Positions 1-6,776 of a stretch of DNA of 28,836 nt are shown in pieces. Position numbers and translations under genes: made by a program. Each line of letters starts with the position of its first letter. Positions within the stretch are counted from its first letter, which is position 1. This stretch comes from Eubacterium sp. UBA4343 (lineage in GTDB: Bacteria > Bacillota > Clostridia > Lachnospirales > Lachnospiraceae), in the NCBI GenBank assembly GCA_002394235.1, contig DGTF01000002.1, forward strand, positions 1-28,836, read 5' to 3'. A model generated the notes under the pieces. The model saw only the letters and a program-made list of their open reading frames with translations. It had not been told where the DNA came from and searched no databases.

Positions 1-62
1 TGGACATACTGAGAAGTCAGCAACAATATTGACACATAAAAGCAACAATATCGTAATAATGT

Positions 63-91
63 TTGACTCGATAATTACAAATTATTATAAA
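63..91 (+). promoter_or_regulatory. Candidate sigma-A promoter pointing into a terminator hairpin
   Basis: TTGACT at 63-68 and TATAAA at 86-91 are separated by 17 bases, a good sigma-A spacing. No coding region follows on this strand. The hairpin with T-run at 107-151 begins about 10 bases after the expected start site, so a transcript would be only about 50 nt. The region is very AT-rich, so a chance match is possible. Nothing else recognisable is present in 1-106. Confidence 0.4.
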
Positions 92-106
92 AAGTATGAC
101 AAAAAG

Positions 107-151
107 AAAAACTGCCGTCTGAAATCCATGTGAATTCCAGCGGCAGTTTTT
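107..151. terminator. Bidirectional Rho-independent terminator
   Basis: The arms AAAACTGCCG (107-116) and CGGCAGTTTT (141-150) are perfectly complementary, and inner CTG/CAG bases extend the stem. A T-run follows on either strand. On the minus strand it lies about 60 bases past the stop of the HD-domain gene and is its natural terminator. Confidence 0.8.
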
Positions 152-153
152 CA

Positions 154-245
154 TGTGGCAGTGTTCGTAATGAAGGAATCAGGTATTGATCCGTTTCCGG
201 CATGTTCAATTATGCGGCAGTGTTCAAGATGAAGGGATCAGGTAT
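154..245 (-). repeat. Diverged tandem copy of the HD gene 3' end
   Basis: Bases 154-186 and 213-245 are near-identical direct repeats with an offset of 59 bases. The right copy is the coding end of the HD protein (IPDPFILNTAA, stop TAA). On the minus strand the left copy reads IPDSFITNTAT followed by TGA. The offset is not a multiple of three, so the two tails are in different frames, yet each ends in a stop at the matching place. Confidence 0.8.
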
Positions 246-740
246 CACCTTGAGATTTCGCTTCTCCCACATCCGGCGGACCGGGGGAAGCATCCTTTCA
301 CCGACGGCGGACACCTTATCGGCAACCGTGATCACCCATCCTTCCTTTGTTCTTGGCGGCGCAGCCAGCAGAGGAAACATGTGGTGCATACAGATATCAT
401 AGACCTTGGCCCTGTCTTCCGGATCTGCGAAAAAAACAGAAAGATCAGCGGATTCAATCGGATGAAGCCTGCACATAGATGAACTTGAGGTGAAGCGTTC
501 GCGGCCGAGGATGCCGAGATCATGGCACAGGCAGCCGACAACCAGTGCCCTGGTATCTGTGCGGATATGAAGCTTGGCCAGCATGTATCCGATACCGAGG
601 GCAACAAAGGTAACATTCAGAGAATGCATGCCTACGGTTGAGCTGTGATGATGACACTGCTCAAGAGCTTCCCGGAACTTCAGACTGTTGAGAACGGGTT
701 TTCCATATTTTTCAATATTTGAGATATTTTCTTCCTGCAA
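210..740 (-). CDS. HD-domain metal-dependent phosphohydrolase family protein
   Basis: A 176-residue soluble protein with the ordered metal-ligand pattern of the HD superfamily: H39, the H73-D74 pair in CHDLG, H93, H119/H120 and D141 (VADKVSA). Such proteins hydrolyse phosphoesters, often of nucleotides or cyclic dinucleotides; the substrate here cannot be told from sequence. Translation probably starts at TTG (738-740), because GGAGGAAGG lies just upstream and the first internal Met (residue 38) would cut into the HD domain. A TATAAT at 804-809 could drive it. It stands alone, followed by a strong terminator. Its last codons are repeated just downstream in diverged form. The family is clear, the role is unknown. 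Confidence 0.8.
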   Translation of the reverse strand: MQEENISNIEKYGKPVLNSLKFREALEQCHHHSSTVGMHSLNVTFVALGIGYMLAKLHIRTDTRALVVGCLCHDLGILGRERFTSSSSMCRLHPIESADLSVFFADPEDRAKVYDICMHHMFPLLAAPPRTKEGWVITVADKVSAVGERMLPPVRRMWEKRNLKVIPDPFILNTAA

Positions 741-803
741 GATTATCCTTCCTCCGGATTCCGGTAAAATGCAGAACCATTAACGATTTGTCTTCAGCTC
801 CTT

Positions 804-809
804 ATTATA
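804..809 (-). promoter_or_regulatory. Candidate -10 box for the HD-domain gene
   Basis: TATAAT on the minus strand, 64 bases upstream of the TTG start. The -35 region, TTTTTA at 827-832 with a 17-base spacer, matches poorly, so this is tentative. Confidence 0.4.
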
Positions 810-858
810 TATCTTTTTTGAACAGTTAAAAATAAATTTTTAATAAAGCACAGTTGGC

Positions 859-3228
859 TCAGGATTTTGCTGACCAGTACAGGAACGTAACCGCTTCTGC
901 CCGGGAGCAGGTTCTATCCGGGGAGAAGGTGGTGCTGGTGGTTCCCGATGTGATGCCTCTGGATACAGCCCAGTTTACGGCATTATAGTAATAGCTGTTC
1001 CTTGAGATATCCTGAAAAACGGATGTCTGGTATGTCTGCCCCTTTCCTAAGTAATTGTACAGGAAAGTCACAATCTGAGCTCTCGTACAGGATTTGTCCG
1101 GAGAGAAAGTGGAAGCAGTGGTCCCGGTTGTAATATGATGGCTGTATGCCCAGTTCACGGCATTGTAATAATAGATGTCCTTCGATACATCGGTGAAAGG
1201 ACAAGCCTGTGATGACACCTCTCCGTTTCCAAACAGTCGATACATAAAAGTGATAATCTGTGCGCGGGTGCAGATGGTGTTTGTGCCAAATGTATCAGAG
1301 GAAAATCCCATTGCGATGCCCTTCTTCTGCGCCCAGTATACCGGTGTGTAGTAATAGGAAGAAGAATCCTGTACGTCAGAGAAGACGGCGTCGGATGCAG
1401 CCGGTGTCGCAGAATTTTCCTTTGCGGAATATCCGGCGCTGCCGAGGTTTTCAGGTGCGTCAGATCCCTTCGGAAGGATGACGATTTTGATTCCCAGGAT
1501 GCCGAGCCCCTGTCCGGTTGTTCCTGAGGTAGCCCCGTCGTTGGTCCAGTCAAGCCATCCGAGACCGTAGACATTTGTGCAGTAATAAATAGAATAGTTG
1601 GAAGCCTCTGACCCGGTCAGTTCGATTTGAACGGCTTCGAGCTGATAACCGGCAGTGCCGGCGATATTGCCCAGGGTACCGAGCCAGTTCCGTGAAGTGT
1701 TCTCACTGTGCCACACAGTGTCCCAGCCGACTTTCGCGGATGAAACGCGGTATTTGACCGATAGATTTGAACCCATGGTCTCATTGATTGTCAGAAACTG
1801 AAGTACGTCAGTGCTGCCGTCTTCATAGGTGGTTCCGGCAGTGGAGCCGTTCTGACCGGTCAGCCATTCATTCTGACTGCCGAAGGTGGAATAAAGGAGC
1901 CTTGTCCCGGTTGCCTCGTCAAGCACGCCGGGGTTGGCGACAATCGTCGGGTTCTGGGAGTTCGGGTCAACATAGGAGTAATCGGTGTCCACGTTTCCCG
2001 AGATACCGTCTACACTTCCTTTGCTCGAATTCTGCCAGAACTGATAGGCTGCATTTGTGTCACATACATTGTTCCACTGGGCTACCCAGTGATAATAGGT
2101 GGTGTCCTGCGCAATGCCGGAGAGCTTCCCCTCCCACCAGTTCTTGGAGGAATATATTCCTGCCTTATATCCTGCCGCAGTGATGCCCGCGCAATATTGG
2201 TTCGCAAAGCTGCAGAGAGTTGAGGATGAGAGAACAGACTGTACATGATCTTCCATATCATAGAAAACAGGAAGACTCAGACGATGCCCTGCCAGAAGCC
2301 GCAGTGTATGCGAGATCTCGCTGTTTACCATTTCTGTTGTGCTGGCATAGGAGTACAGGTATGCGCCATAGGGAATTCCAAGCTTCTCACAGGCATCGGC
2401 ATTGGTTTCCCATGTATCGTCATCCTGGCTGGAGATATCGCTTCCATATCCGACACGAAGAATCGCGAAGGTGACGCCGTCTGCCTTTGCCTTTGCCCAG
2501 TCAATGGATCCCTGGAAGGTGCTGACATCGACGCCGAAGCTGCCTTTATCTGCAAGACGGATGCCGTCTGCTTCGCCTGCAGATGAATCATCAGAATGGT
2601 ATGCTTCTGTCTCACCGGTAACGACACTTGCCTCTCCGTTTTTCAACGCCTGAACGACCGTATCCGGTTCTCCTTCATTCAGCGCCTGAACAGCGGCCGT
2701 TTCATTTTCAACCGTGTCAATGGCATCGTCAACGGGCTGTCCGTTGATATACCGCCAGCTGTTATAATTCTCATCCTGCTGTACAGTGACCGTTCCGGTG
2801 TCTTCAACTTGCGTCAGCGCGTCACTGATGCTGTCTAAGGATGCCTCCGCATTGGTCAGTGCCTTACGGCTCTCTGAGAGAAGCTGCTGCTCTTCTCCGG
2901 AAAGAGAATCAAATCCCTCGATGGTGTCTTCAATCTGCTCCTTGAGAGCGTCCGCGGATGAAAGATCTGCGTTTCCGTCTGACAGGTCTGCCGTCTGAGC
3001 AATGATGTCCCGAATATCATTTCCTACAGCTTCCGCATCATCCGCACTGTTTTCTGTGCTCTCCTGTCCTCCCGAGGCATTTGATTCGTTCGAAAATGAC
3101 TGATCAGAGCTGTTCTCAGCCGAGGATGAAACAGCGGTGCTGTCAGCGGCGGATGTCGGAACAGCTGACAGTGCGATGCTGATACTCATCAGAATACTCG
3201 CTGCGAGCTTCAGGTGTTTGTGTTTCAA
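859..3228 (-). CDS. Exported GH25 lysozyme with ChW repeats and three SLH domains
   Basis: A 789-residue secreted wall hydrolase. The signal peptide spans about residues 1-28 (ends in PTSAA) and is followed by a Ser/Glu-rich spacer to about 225. The GH25 muramidase domain (about 230-425) contains FGVDVSTFQG (D234) and the catalytic FYDMED motif (D324, E326), so it should cleave the MurNAc-GlcNAc bond. Three clostridial hydrophobic W (ChW) repeats follow (about 443-482, 488-538, 543-588). Three C-terminal SLH modules (about 615-662, 677-722, 737-784) share the TRAQ/SRAE...TFLY pattern and would tether it to wall polymers. It starts at TTG (3226-3228), seven bases after GGGGAGG. An L,D-transpeptidase lies upstream. 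Its cellular role, remodelling or autolysis, is inferred. Confidence 0.93.
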   Translation of the reverse strand: MKHKHLKLAASILMSISIALSAVPTSAADSTAVSSSAENSSDQSFSNESNASGGQESTENSADDAEAVGNDIRDIIAQTADLSDGNADLSSADALKEQIEDTIEGFDSLSGEEQQLLSESRKALTNAEASLDSISDALTQVEDTGTVTVQQDENYNSWRYINGQPVDDAIDTVENETAAVQALNEGEPDTVVQALKNGEASVVTGETEAYHSDDSSAGEADGIRLADKGSFGVDVSTFQGSIDWAKAKADGVTFAILRVGYGSDISSQDDDTWETNADACEKLGIPYGAYLYSYASTTEMVNSEISHTLRLLAGHRLSLPVFYDMEDHVQSVLSSSTLCSFANQYCAGITAAGYKAGIYSSKNWWEGKLSGIAQDTTYYHWVAQWNNVCDTNAAYQFWQNSSKGSVDGISGNVDTDYSYVDPNSQNPTIVANPGVLDEATGTRLLYSTFGSQNEWLTGQNGSTAGTTYEDGSTDVLQFLTINETMGSNLSVKYRVSSAKVGWDTVWHSENTSRNWLGTLGNIAGTAGYQLEAVQIELTGSEASNYSIYYCTNVYGLGWLDWTNDGATSGTTGQGLGILGIKIVILPKGSDAPENLGSAGYSAKENSATPAASDAVFSDVQDSSSYYYTPVYWAQKKGIAMGFSSDTFGTNTICTRAQIITFMYRLFGNGEVSSQACPFTDVSKDIYYYNAVNWAYSHHITTGTTASTFSPDKSCTRAQIVTFLYNYLGKGQTYQTSVFQDISRNSYYYNAVNWAVSRGITSGTTSTTFSPDRTCSRAEAVTFLYWSAKS

Positions 3229-3283
3229 GGTATTACCTCCCCATGATATAAATTAATTTTCAGCAAACGGTGTAGGCTTTCGC

Positions 3284-3385
3284 GTCACTTCGTGCTCATA
3301 CCTGTTGTCGTCGCTAATGTTCTTGCCCACTGGTGAGCAAGCTCCCCGTGGGCCAAGAACATTGCGACTGGACTTATACAGTAAA
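3284..3385 (+). repeat. Family A structured repeat, copy A
   Basis: A 102-bp element repeated in inverted orientation at 28735-28836 with only three differences. It folds into a long hairpin: 3310-3330 pairs with 3348-3368 as 5+10+5 bp with two single-base bulges, around a 17-base loop holding GAGC-AA-GCTC. It lies in the 339-bp gap between the lysozyme start and the L,D-transpeptidase terminator. No ORF or transposase is associated with it. Confidence 0.85.
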
Positions 3386-3424
3386 AAGGTACGGTCTGAT
3401 AGAAGTTATCGGACCGTACGCTTT
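3384..3424. terminator. Terminator downstream of the L,D-transpeptidase gene
   Basis: A 12-bp stem (3389-3400 with 3408-3419, one G-U pair) closes a seven-base loop. On the minus strand the stem is followed by CCTTTTT, about 145 bases after the transpeptidase stop. A weaker TTTT lies on the other side. It directly abuts repeat copy A. Confidence 0.8.
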
Positions 3425-3567
3425 TCATGCTGTTATGCAATTGATTGTATCACGAAATGAAGAGATTTAGGATCTCTTTTTAATAATTTTGAAAAGAAAA
3501 AGCAAATCTTTCTTCACGGTTGAATTGCGGAAAGTATTAACAGGTGCTTTATATTACCTTATATATA

Positions 3568-5154
3568 TCAGCCGGCTGCGGCTGCATTGTCCGCCATTGT
3601 CGTAGAGTCTGACGCATAGGTTGAATCTGCGGGTTCTGTGCCGGGTTCATAGTAGATCACGATCGGAACACCTGCGTCGATGTTTTCATAGATGGACTGT
3701 GCTACATTCGACGGAAGATTCAGACATCCGTTTGATCCGTTGGTCTTGTAGATTTCACCGCCGAACGACGTGCGCCACCATGCATCGTGAAGGCCCTCGC
3801 CCTCATAGAAAGGCATCCAGTACTGAACCTTTGTGGAGTAGTTCGCGCCCACCAGAGTGGAAGGACTTTCCTTGTATGCGACAGGAAAGATGCCGGTCAT
3901 GGTGCCCTGGTTTTTCGAAAGGTCACCGCTTACAAGATCGCTCTCCAGAAGCAGGGAGCCGTCCTTGTAATACCAGAGGTGCTGCTTCGTCAGGTCAACT
4001 TCCACATAGGTTCCGGCCAGATCGTCCGTTCCGTTTCTCTTGTAGTAGTATGGGTTTCCATAGTCATTGGTCTGAACGTATATCGGCTCACGGCTGACAG
4101 ACTGACCTGCCTGAAGATCCTTGATCAGTTCCGCGGTTTCGGAATCCTCATCAACTGTGTACCCGTATTCCACCTTTCCGGCCGGAAAATCAATGGTCAG
4201 ACCGCCCGTGGTCTTGAAGGTTTTTTCAATATGACGGGTATTGTATTTATTCGCTAGATCACTCACCCATGCAGCGGCCTTGTCCTTGTCCACGGTGCAG
4301 CTTCCGTCGTCTGCAATGGTGAGCCAGTCCTTGAAGGTATCGTATGTAAGCGTCTCACTCTGATCCCCGAACTGGTAGGTGATCACCATATCCTTGTAAG
4401 CCTGAAGCTTCAGCTCCTTATTCTTGTCATCAGCTTCCTTCTGCAGATCTGTGGTATCCATATTCACTGTCTTTGAAGTGTAACAGTCTTCGGGAATTGC
4501 GATCTTCAGAGTGCCGGTGAGTGTACCGTTTTCGGATGCGCTTTCAATTGCGTCCCGGACTGCCTTCTGGAGTTTTGTGTCATCCACTTCATTTCCCTGC
4601 ACCGGCTGTGTGACAACGTAGGTGTTGGTGGAAGAATCCAGATTAACCGCAGCCTCGACTGATTTTACGCGGGCGACACTGAACTTTGAGCTCTGTACAA
4701 AAGAGTCAAAAGCAGCCTCATCGAACGAATATACGTTGTCTGCGGAGATGTTATCTCCTCCGGCTGTGTTCTGCAGATATGCGCTGATGCTCTCTGTCTG
4801 TGCTTCTCTTGCTTTTTCAAGAGAGGCTGTCATTGAGTTTTTATCCAGACTGTATCCGTAGTCGGACAGATCTCCGGTAAGCACCGTCTGGTCGTTTTCG
4901 GTAATATCAATCGTCACCGGCTGGCTGTTCTGAATGATCTGATCAGCAACCTGCGAGGGCGTCATACCGGATATATCAGCACCGTTGAAGGTGGTGTTCT
5001 TCATGAAGGTGTCCGTATGCTTCGCGTGCTGATAAATCGCAAATACCGATATAATACCGACAATGATAACCGCCAGCATCACGATCAGTACAATTGTGCT
5101 GACGGAAAGCTTTTTTGTTTTCTGACTGTTTCTTGTACTTGAAGTTTTATTCAA
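3568..5154 (-). CDS. L,D-transpeptidase (YkuD family), membrane-anchored
   Basis: A 528-residue protein with a short basic cytoplasmic tail, one membrane helix (about 19-41) and a long extracellular part. Residues about 55-350 match the peptidoglycan-binding region usual upstream of clostridial YkuD domains. The catalytic YkuD domain (about 380-502) holds H456 (GLHDAWW) and the nucleophile C477 in NGSNGCLNLP. The usual motif is SHGC; here the His is Asn475. The enzyme would form 3-3 crosslinks or attach proteins to peptidoglycan. The start is probably TTG (5152-5154); AGGAG lies 11 bases upstream, a rather long spacing, so the start is less certain. The upstream leader contains repeat C4. Confidence 0.9.
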   Translation of the reverse strand: MNKTSSTRNSQKTKKLSVSTIVLIVMLAVIIVGIISVFAIYQHAKHTDTFMKNTTFNGADISGMTPSQVADQIIQNSQPVTIDITENDQTVLTGDLSDYGYSLDKNSMTASLEKAREAQTESISAYLQNTAGGDNISADNVYSFDEAAFDSFVQSSKFSVARVKSVEAAVNLDSSTNTYVVTQPVQGNEVDDTKLQKAVRDAIESASENGTLTGTLKIAIPEDCYTSKTVNMDTTDLQKEADDKNKELKLQAYKDMVITYQFGDQSETLTYDTFKDWLTIADDGSCTVDKDKAAAWVSDLANKYNTRHIEKTFKTTGGLTIDFPAGKVEYGYTVDEDSETAELIKDLQAGQSVSREPIYVQTNDYGNPYYYKRNGTDDLAGTYVEVDLTKQHLWYYKDGSLLLESDLVSGDLSKNQGTMTGIFPVAYKESPSTLVGANYSTKVQYWMPFYEGEGLHDAWWRTSFGGEIYKTNGSNGCLNLPSNVAQSIYENIDAGVPIVIYYEPGTEPADSTYASDSTTMADNAAAAG

Positions 5155-5174
5155 AAAATATCACACTCCTGTTA

Positions 5175-5268
5175 GCGGCACGTAAGCTGCGAAGCAGCTG
5201 TCGTGACGCGGATACTTATGCATATTGTGGTGCCCCGCATGCAGGGCATGAGGATTTGCTGTAAACGG
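5175..5268 (+). repeat. Family C structured repeat, copy C4
   Basis: The most diverged member of a repeat also found at 14894, 16954 and 17811. It has a hairpin with a GAA loop, AGCTGC-GAA-GCAGCT at 5185-5199, extended by CACG/CGTG. A tail follows, TATGCATATTGTGG, then a GCCC..GGGC hairpin and GTAAACGG. It lies just upstream of the L,D-transpeptidase start. Confidence 0.55.
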
Positions 5269-5276
5269 TTACTATC

Positions 5277-5302
5277 TCCGGCAATCATAAAACCCTGCCG
5301 GA
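5277..5302 (-). other. Hairpin in the transpeptidase leader region
   Basis: TCCGGCA and TGCCGGA form a perfect 7-bp stem around a 12-base loop, without a following T-run. A TATAAT sits just upstream on the minus strand (5327-5332) without a good -35 box. The 407-bp gap 5155-5561 therefore holds repeat C4, this hairpin, a weak promoter candidate and most of a 36-bp minisatellite. Confidence 0.4.
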
Positions 5303-5454
5303 TGGTATTTCTGATTTCAAAACAGGATTATACCCGTATATGGTAAAAAAAACATTACAAGAAAAGATATTTTTGTGTCAGATTTTGCGCAATGTATTTT
5401 TGACCAGTTTTTTTGCTGAGGGTAAATGCCGTGACCGGAATCTGCGACACATCC

Positions 5455-5598
5455 TGCATGAGTGCACCCGGTACGATGAGGAACTGCGCCTGCATAAGTG
5501 TACCCGGTACGATGAGGAACTGCGCCTGCATAAGTGCACCCGGTACGATGAGGAACTGCGCCTACATAAGTGCACCCAGTACGATGAGGAACTGTGCG
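5455..5598 (-). repeat. Four-copy 36-bp minisatellite over the 3' end of the YhhN gene
   Basis: Units are 5455-5490, 5491-5526, 5527-5562 and 5563-5598. Each 36-bp unit is 12 codons in the YhhN frame and reads A-Q-F-L-I-V-(L/P)-G-(A/T)-L-M-Q. Only the gene-proximal unit has TAG (5562-5564) where the other three junctions have CAG. Past that stop the frame stays open for 68 codons, to TAA at 5355-5357. Confidence 0.92.
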
Positions 5599-6206
5599 GC
5601 AAGGTATGTCGGCATAACCCATGTGCCGCTCTTCTTATGAAATACCTGGAAAGAAAGGATGGTGTCGGAAACGATAAAGAGCATGGTTCCTGCCCAGGTG
5701 ATCATTCTTCCGGTGGTTTTCCCCGTCATATACATCAGATAAGAGCTGAAACTCATCGCCAGAATAACACCGATGTAGAGGCTTACCGGCGCCTTTGCCC
5801 TCGGGTCCATGCCTGGAAAAAGTTTCTGTACCACAAGGATCATATACAGAAGATAGATCATGAAGATGACAATGACCGGGATGGGCAGGAGCCAGGATAC
5901 CTTGATGTTTTTCCAGAAATCAATGATATAGAAGACATGGCCTGCCAGAAAGGACAGCAGGCCCGGGATAAAGTACTCCTCCCGGAGAAGAAACGTATCT
6001 CCAAGAAATCCTCCGATCAGAGCCGGAATCAGAAGATACCGGATTTCCCTTCCCGACACGGAGACGGATGACAGATAAAATACAATCAGAACCGGCATCA
6101 GCAGCGGCTTGAAGAAACGCTCCTTTTCCGTCCGGTGGAATCGAAGCTCCAGAACACTAAGTATACAAAAGCATACCAGTGACAGGATCGATACACAGAG
6201 TGCCAT
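5562..6206 (-). CDS. YhhN/TMEM86 family membrane protein (possible lysoplasmalogenase)
   Basis: A 214-residue, almost wholly hydrophobic protein with about eight predicted membrane helices. YhhN/TMEM86 hallmarks are visible: KPLLMPVL near the N-terminus, GGFLGDTFL, the FLAGHVFYI block, and FIVSDTILSFQVF near the C-terminus. Animal TMEM86B hydrolyses lysoplasmalogens; bacterial members may act on ether lipids, and many clostridia make plasmalogens, so a lipid role is plausible but inferred. The start is ATG 6204-6206, eight bases after GGGGAGGAG. It follows the DUF6483-type gene by 50 bases, suggesting co-transcription. Its last 12 codons form the first unit of the 36-bp minisatellite, and the TAG stop differs by one base from the CAG of the other units. 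Confidence 0.85.
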   Translation of the reverse strand: MALCVSILSLVCFCILSVLELRFHRTEKERFFKPLLMPVLIVFYLSSVSVSGREIRYLLIPALIGGFLGDTFLLREEYFIPGLLSFLAGHVFYIIDFWKNIKVSWLLPIPVIVIFMIYLLYMILVVQKLFPGMDPRAKAPVSLYIGVILAMSFSSYLMYMTGKTTGRMITWAGTMLFIVSDTILSFQVFHKKSGTWVMPTYLAAQFLIVLGALM

Positions 6207-6256
6207 TTTACAGTCTCCTCCCCTAAAGAATAGCCCACCTTGCAATCGTCTTCCGG

Positions 6257-6664
6257 TCAGAATACCTGTACCAGGCTGCCGAGTCCGTAAGTTTCACACA
6301 CATTCCGGATGCCATCGGTGACTTCCTGACGGCTGTACTGGTGTTTTTCCAGAAAATCGTCGGATTTATCATTCAGGTATGCGTAGAAATAGAGCGCCGT
6401 GCGCATATTTCCCCGGTCGCCAGTTTCGATCAGATCATAGACCCTGTTTTCCGCGTCATTGATGTCTCCATCATCTACCATGGACTGCAGTTCGAAGAGA
6501 GCTTCGGAGGTGTCGTCCATCTGTTCGTTGACATTCTGTGCCTCTCTTGCGCTCTCACGAGCTGCGGTGTTGTACGGAGGCTGCTCCGCGTCGCCAAACA
6601 CAATTTTTCGCAGTGTATTCAGGATCTCCCGGTTCTGCCGGGTCACATAATCATCTTCAAACAT
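6257..6664 (-). CDS. DUF6483-type protein of unknown function
   Basis: A 135-residue acidic soluble protein with no signal peptide or membrane segment. It resembles the clostridial DUF6483 family as remembered: MFEDDYVTRQ at the N-terminus, a GDINDAENRV motif mid-protein, and DDFLEKHQYSRQEV near the end. It appears mostly helical, and the middle (about 60-115) has a TPR-like helix spacing. No catalytic motif is seen and no function is known. The start is ATG 6662-6664 with AAGGA eight to nine bases upstream. It lies between homoserine dehydrogenase and the YhhN gene, probably in one transcript. Confidence 0.7.
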   Translation of the reverse strand: MFEDDYVTRQNREILNTLRKIVFGDAEQPPYNTAARESAREAQNVNEQMDDTSEALFELQSMVDDGDINDAENRVYDLIETGDRGNMRTALYFYAYLNDKSDDFLEKHQYSRQEVTDGIRNVCETYGLGSLVQVF

Positions 6665-6713
6665 AGTGGATATCCTTTTTGCAATTTGCTTTTCTGATAC
6701 AAATAATCGTAAA

Positions 6714-6776
6714 AATCCGGAGGACTTATTCTTCTGCGTACAAAAAAATAATCCGGAGGACTATTCTTCTACGCGC
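6714..6776 (-). repeat. Diverged tandem copy of the hom 3' end
   Basis: Bases 6750-6776 (end of hom plus 3' sequence) and 6714-6740 are direct repeats offset by 36 bases, with one indel and a few substitutions. On the minus strand the gene reads GTA GAA GAA TAG and the copy GCA GAA GAA TAA, both followed by TCCTCCGGATT. The stop is kept but the codon differs. Confidence 0.75.

Noticed and set aside
3284..3385. Terminal repeat of an insertion sequence
   Set aside because: No transposase gene or target-site duplication is visible, and the element is complete as a hairpin by itself; a non-autonomous mobile repeat remains possible.
5277..5302. Terminator between the YhhN and L,D-transpeptidase genes
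   Set aside because: The hairpin has no T-run on the minus strand, so it is reported only as a hairpin.
5455..5598. CRISPR array
   Set aside because: The 36-bp units are directly adjacent without spacers and continue the coding frame of the YhhN gene; no cas gene is present.
5317..5622. Repeat proteins in the other two frames of the 36-bp minisatellite (for example R-T-G-C-T-Y-A-G-A-V-P-H units)
   Set aside because: They are unavoidable because the unit is divisible by three and lacks stops in several frames; none has a good ribosome site.
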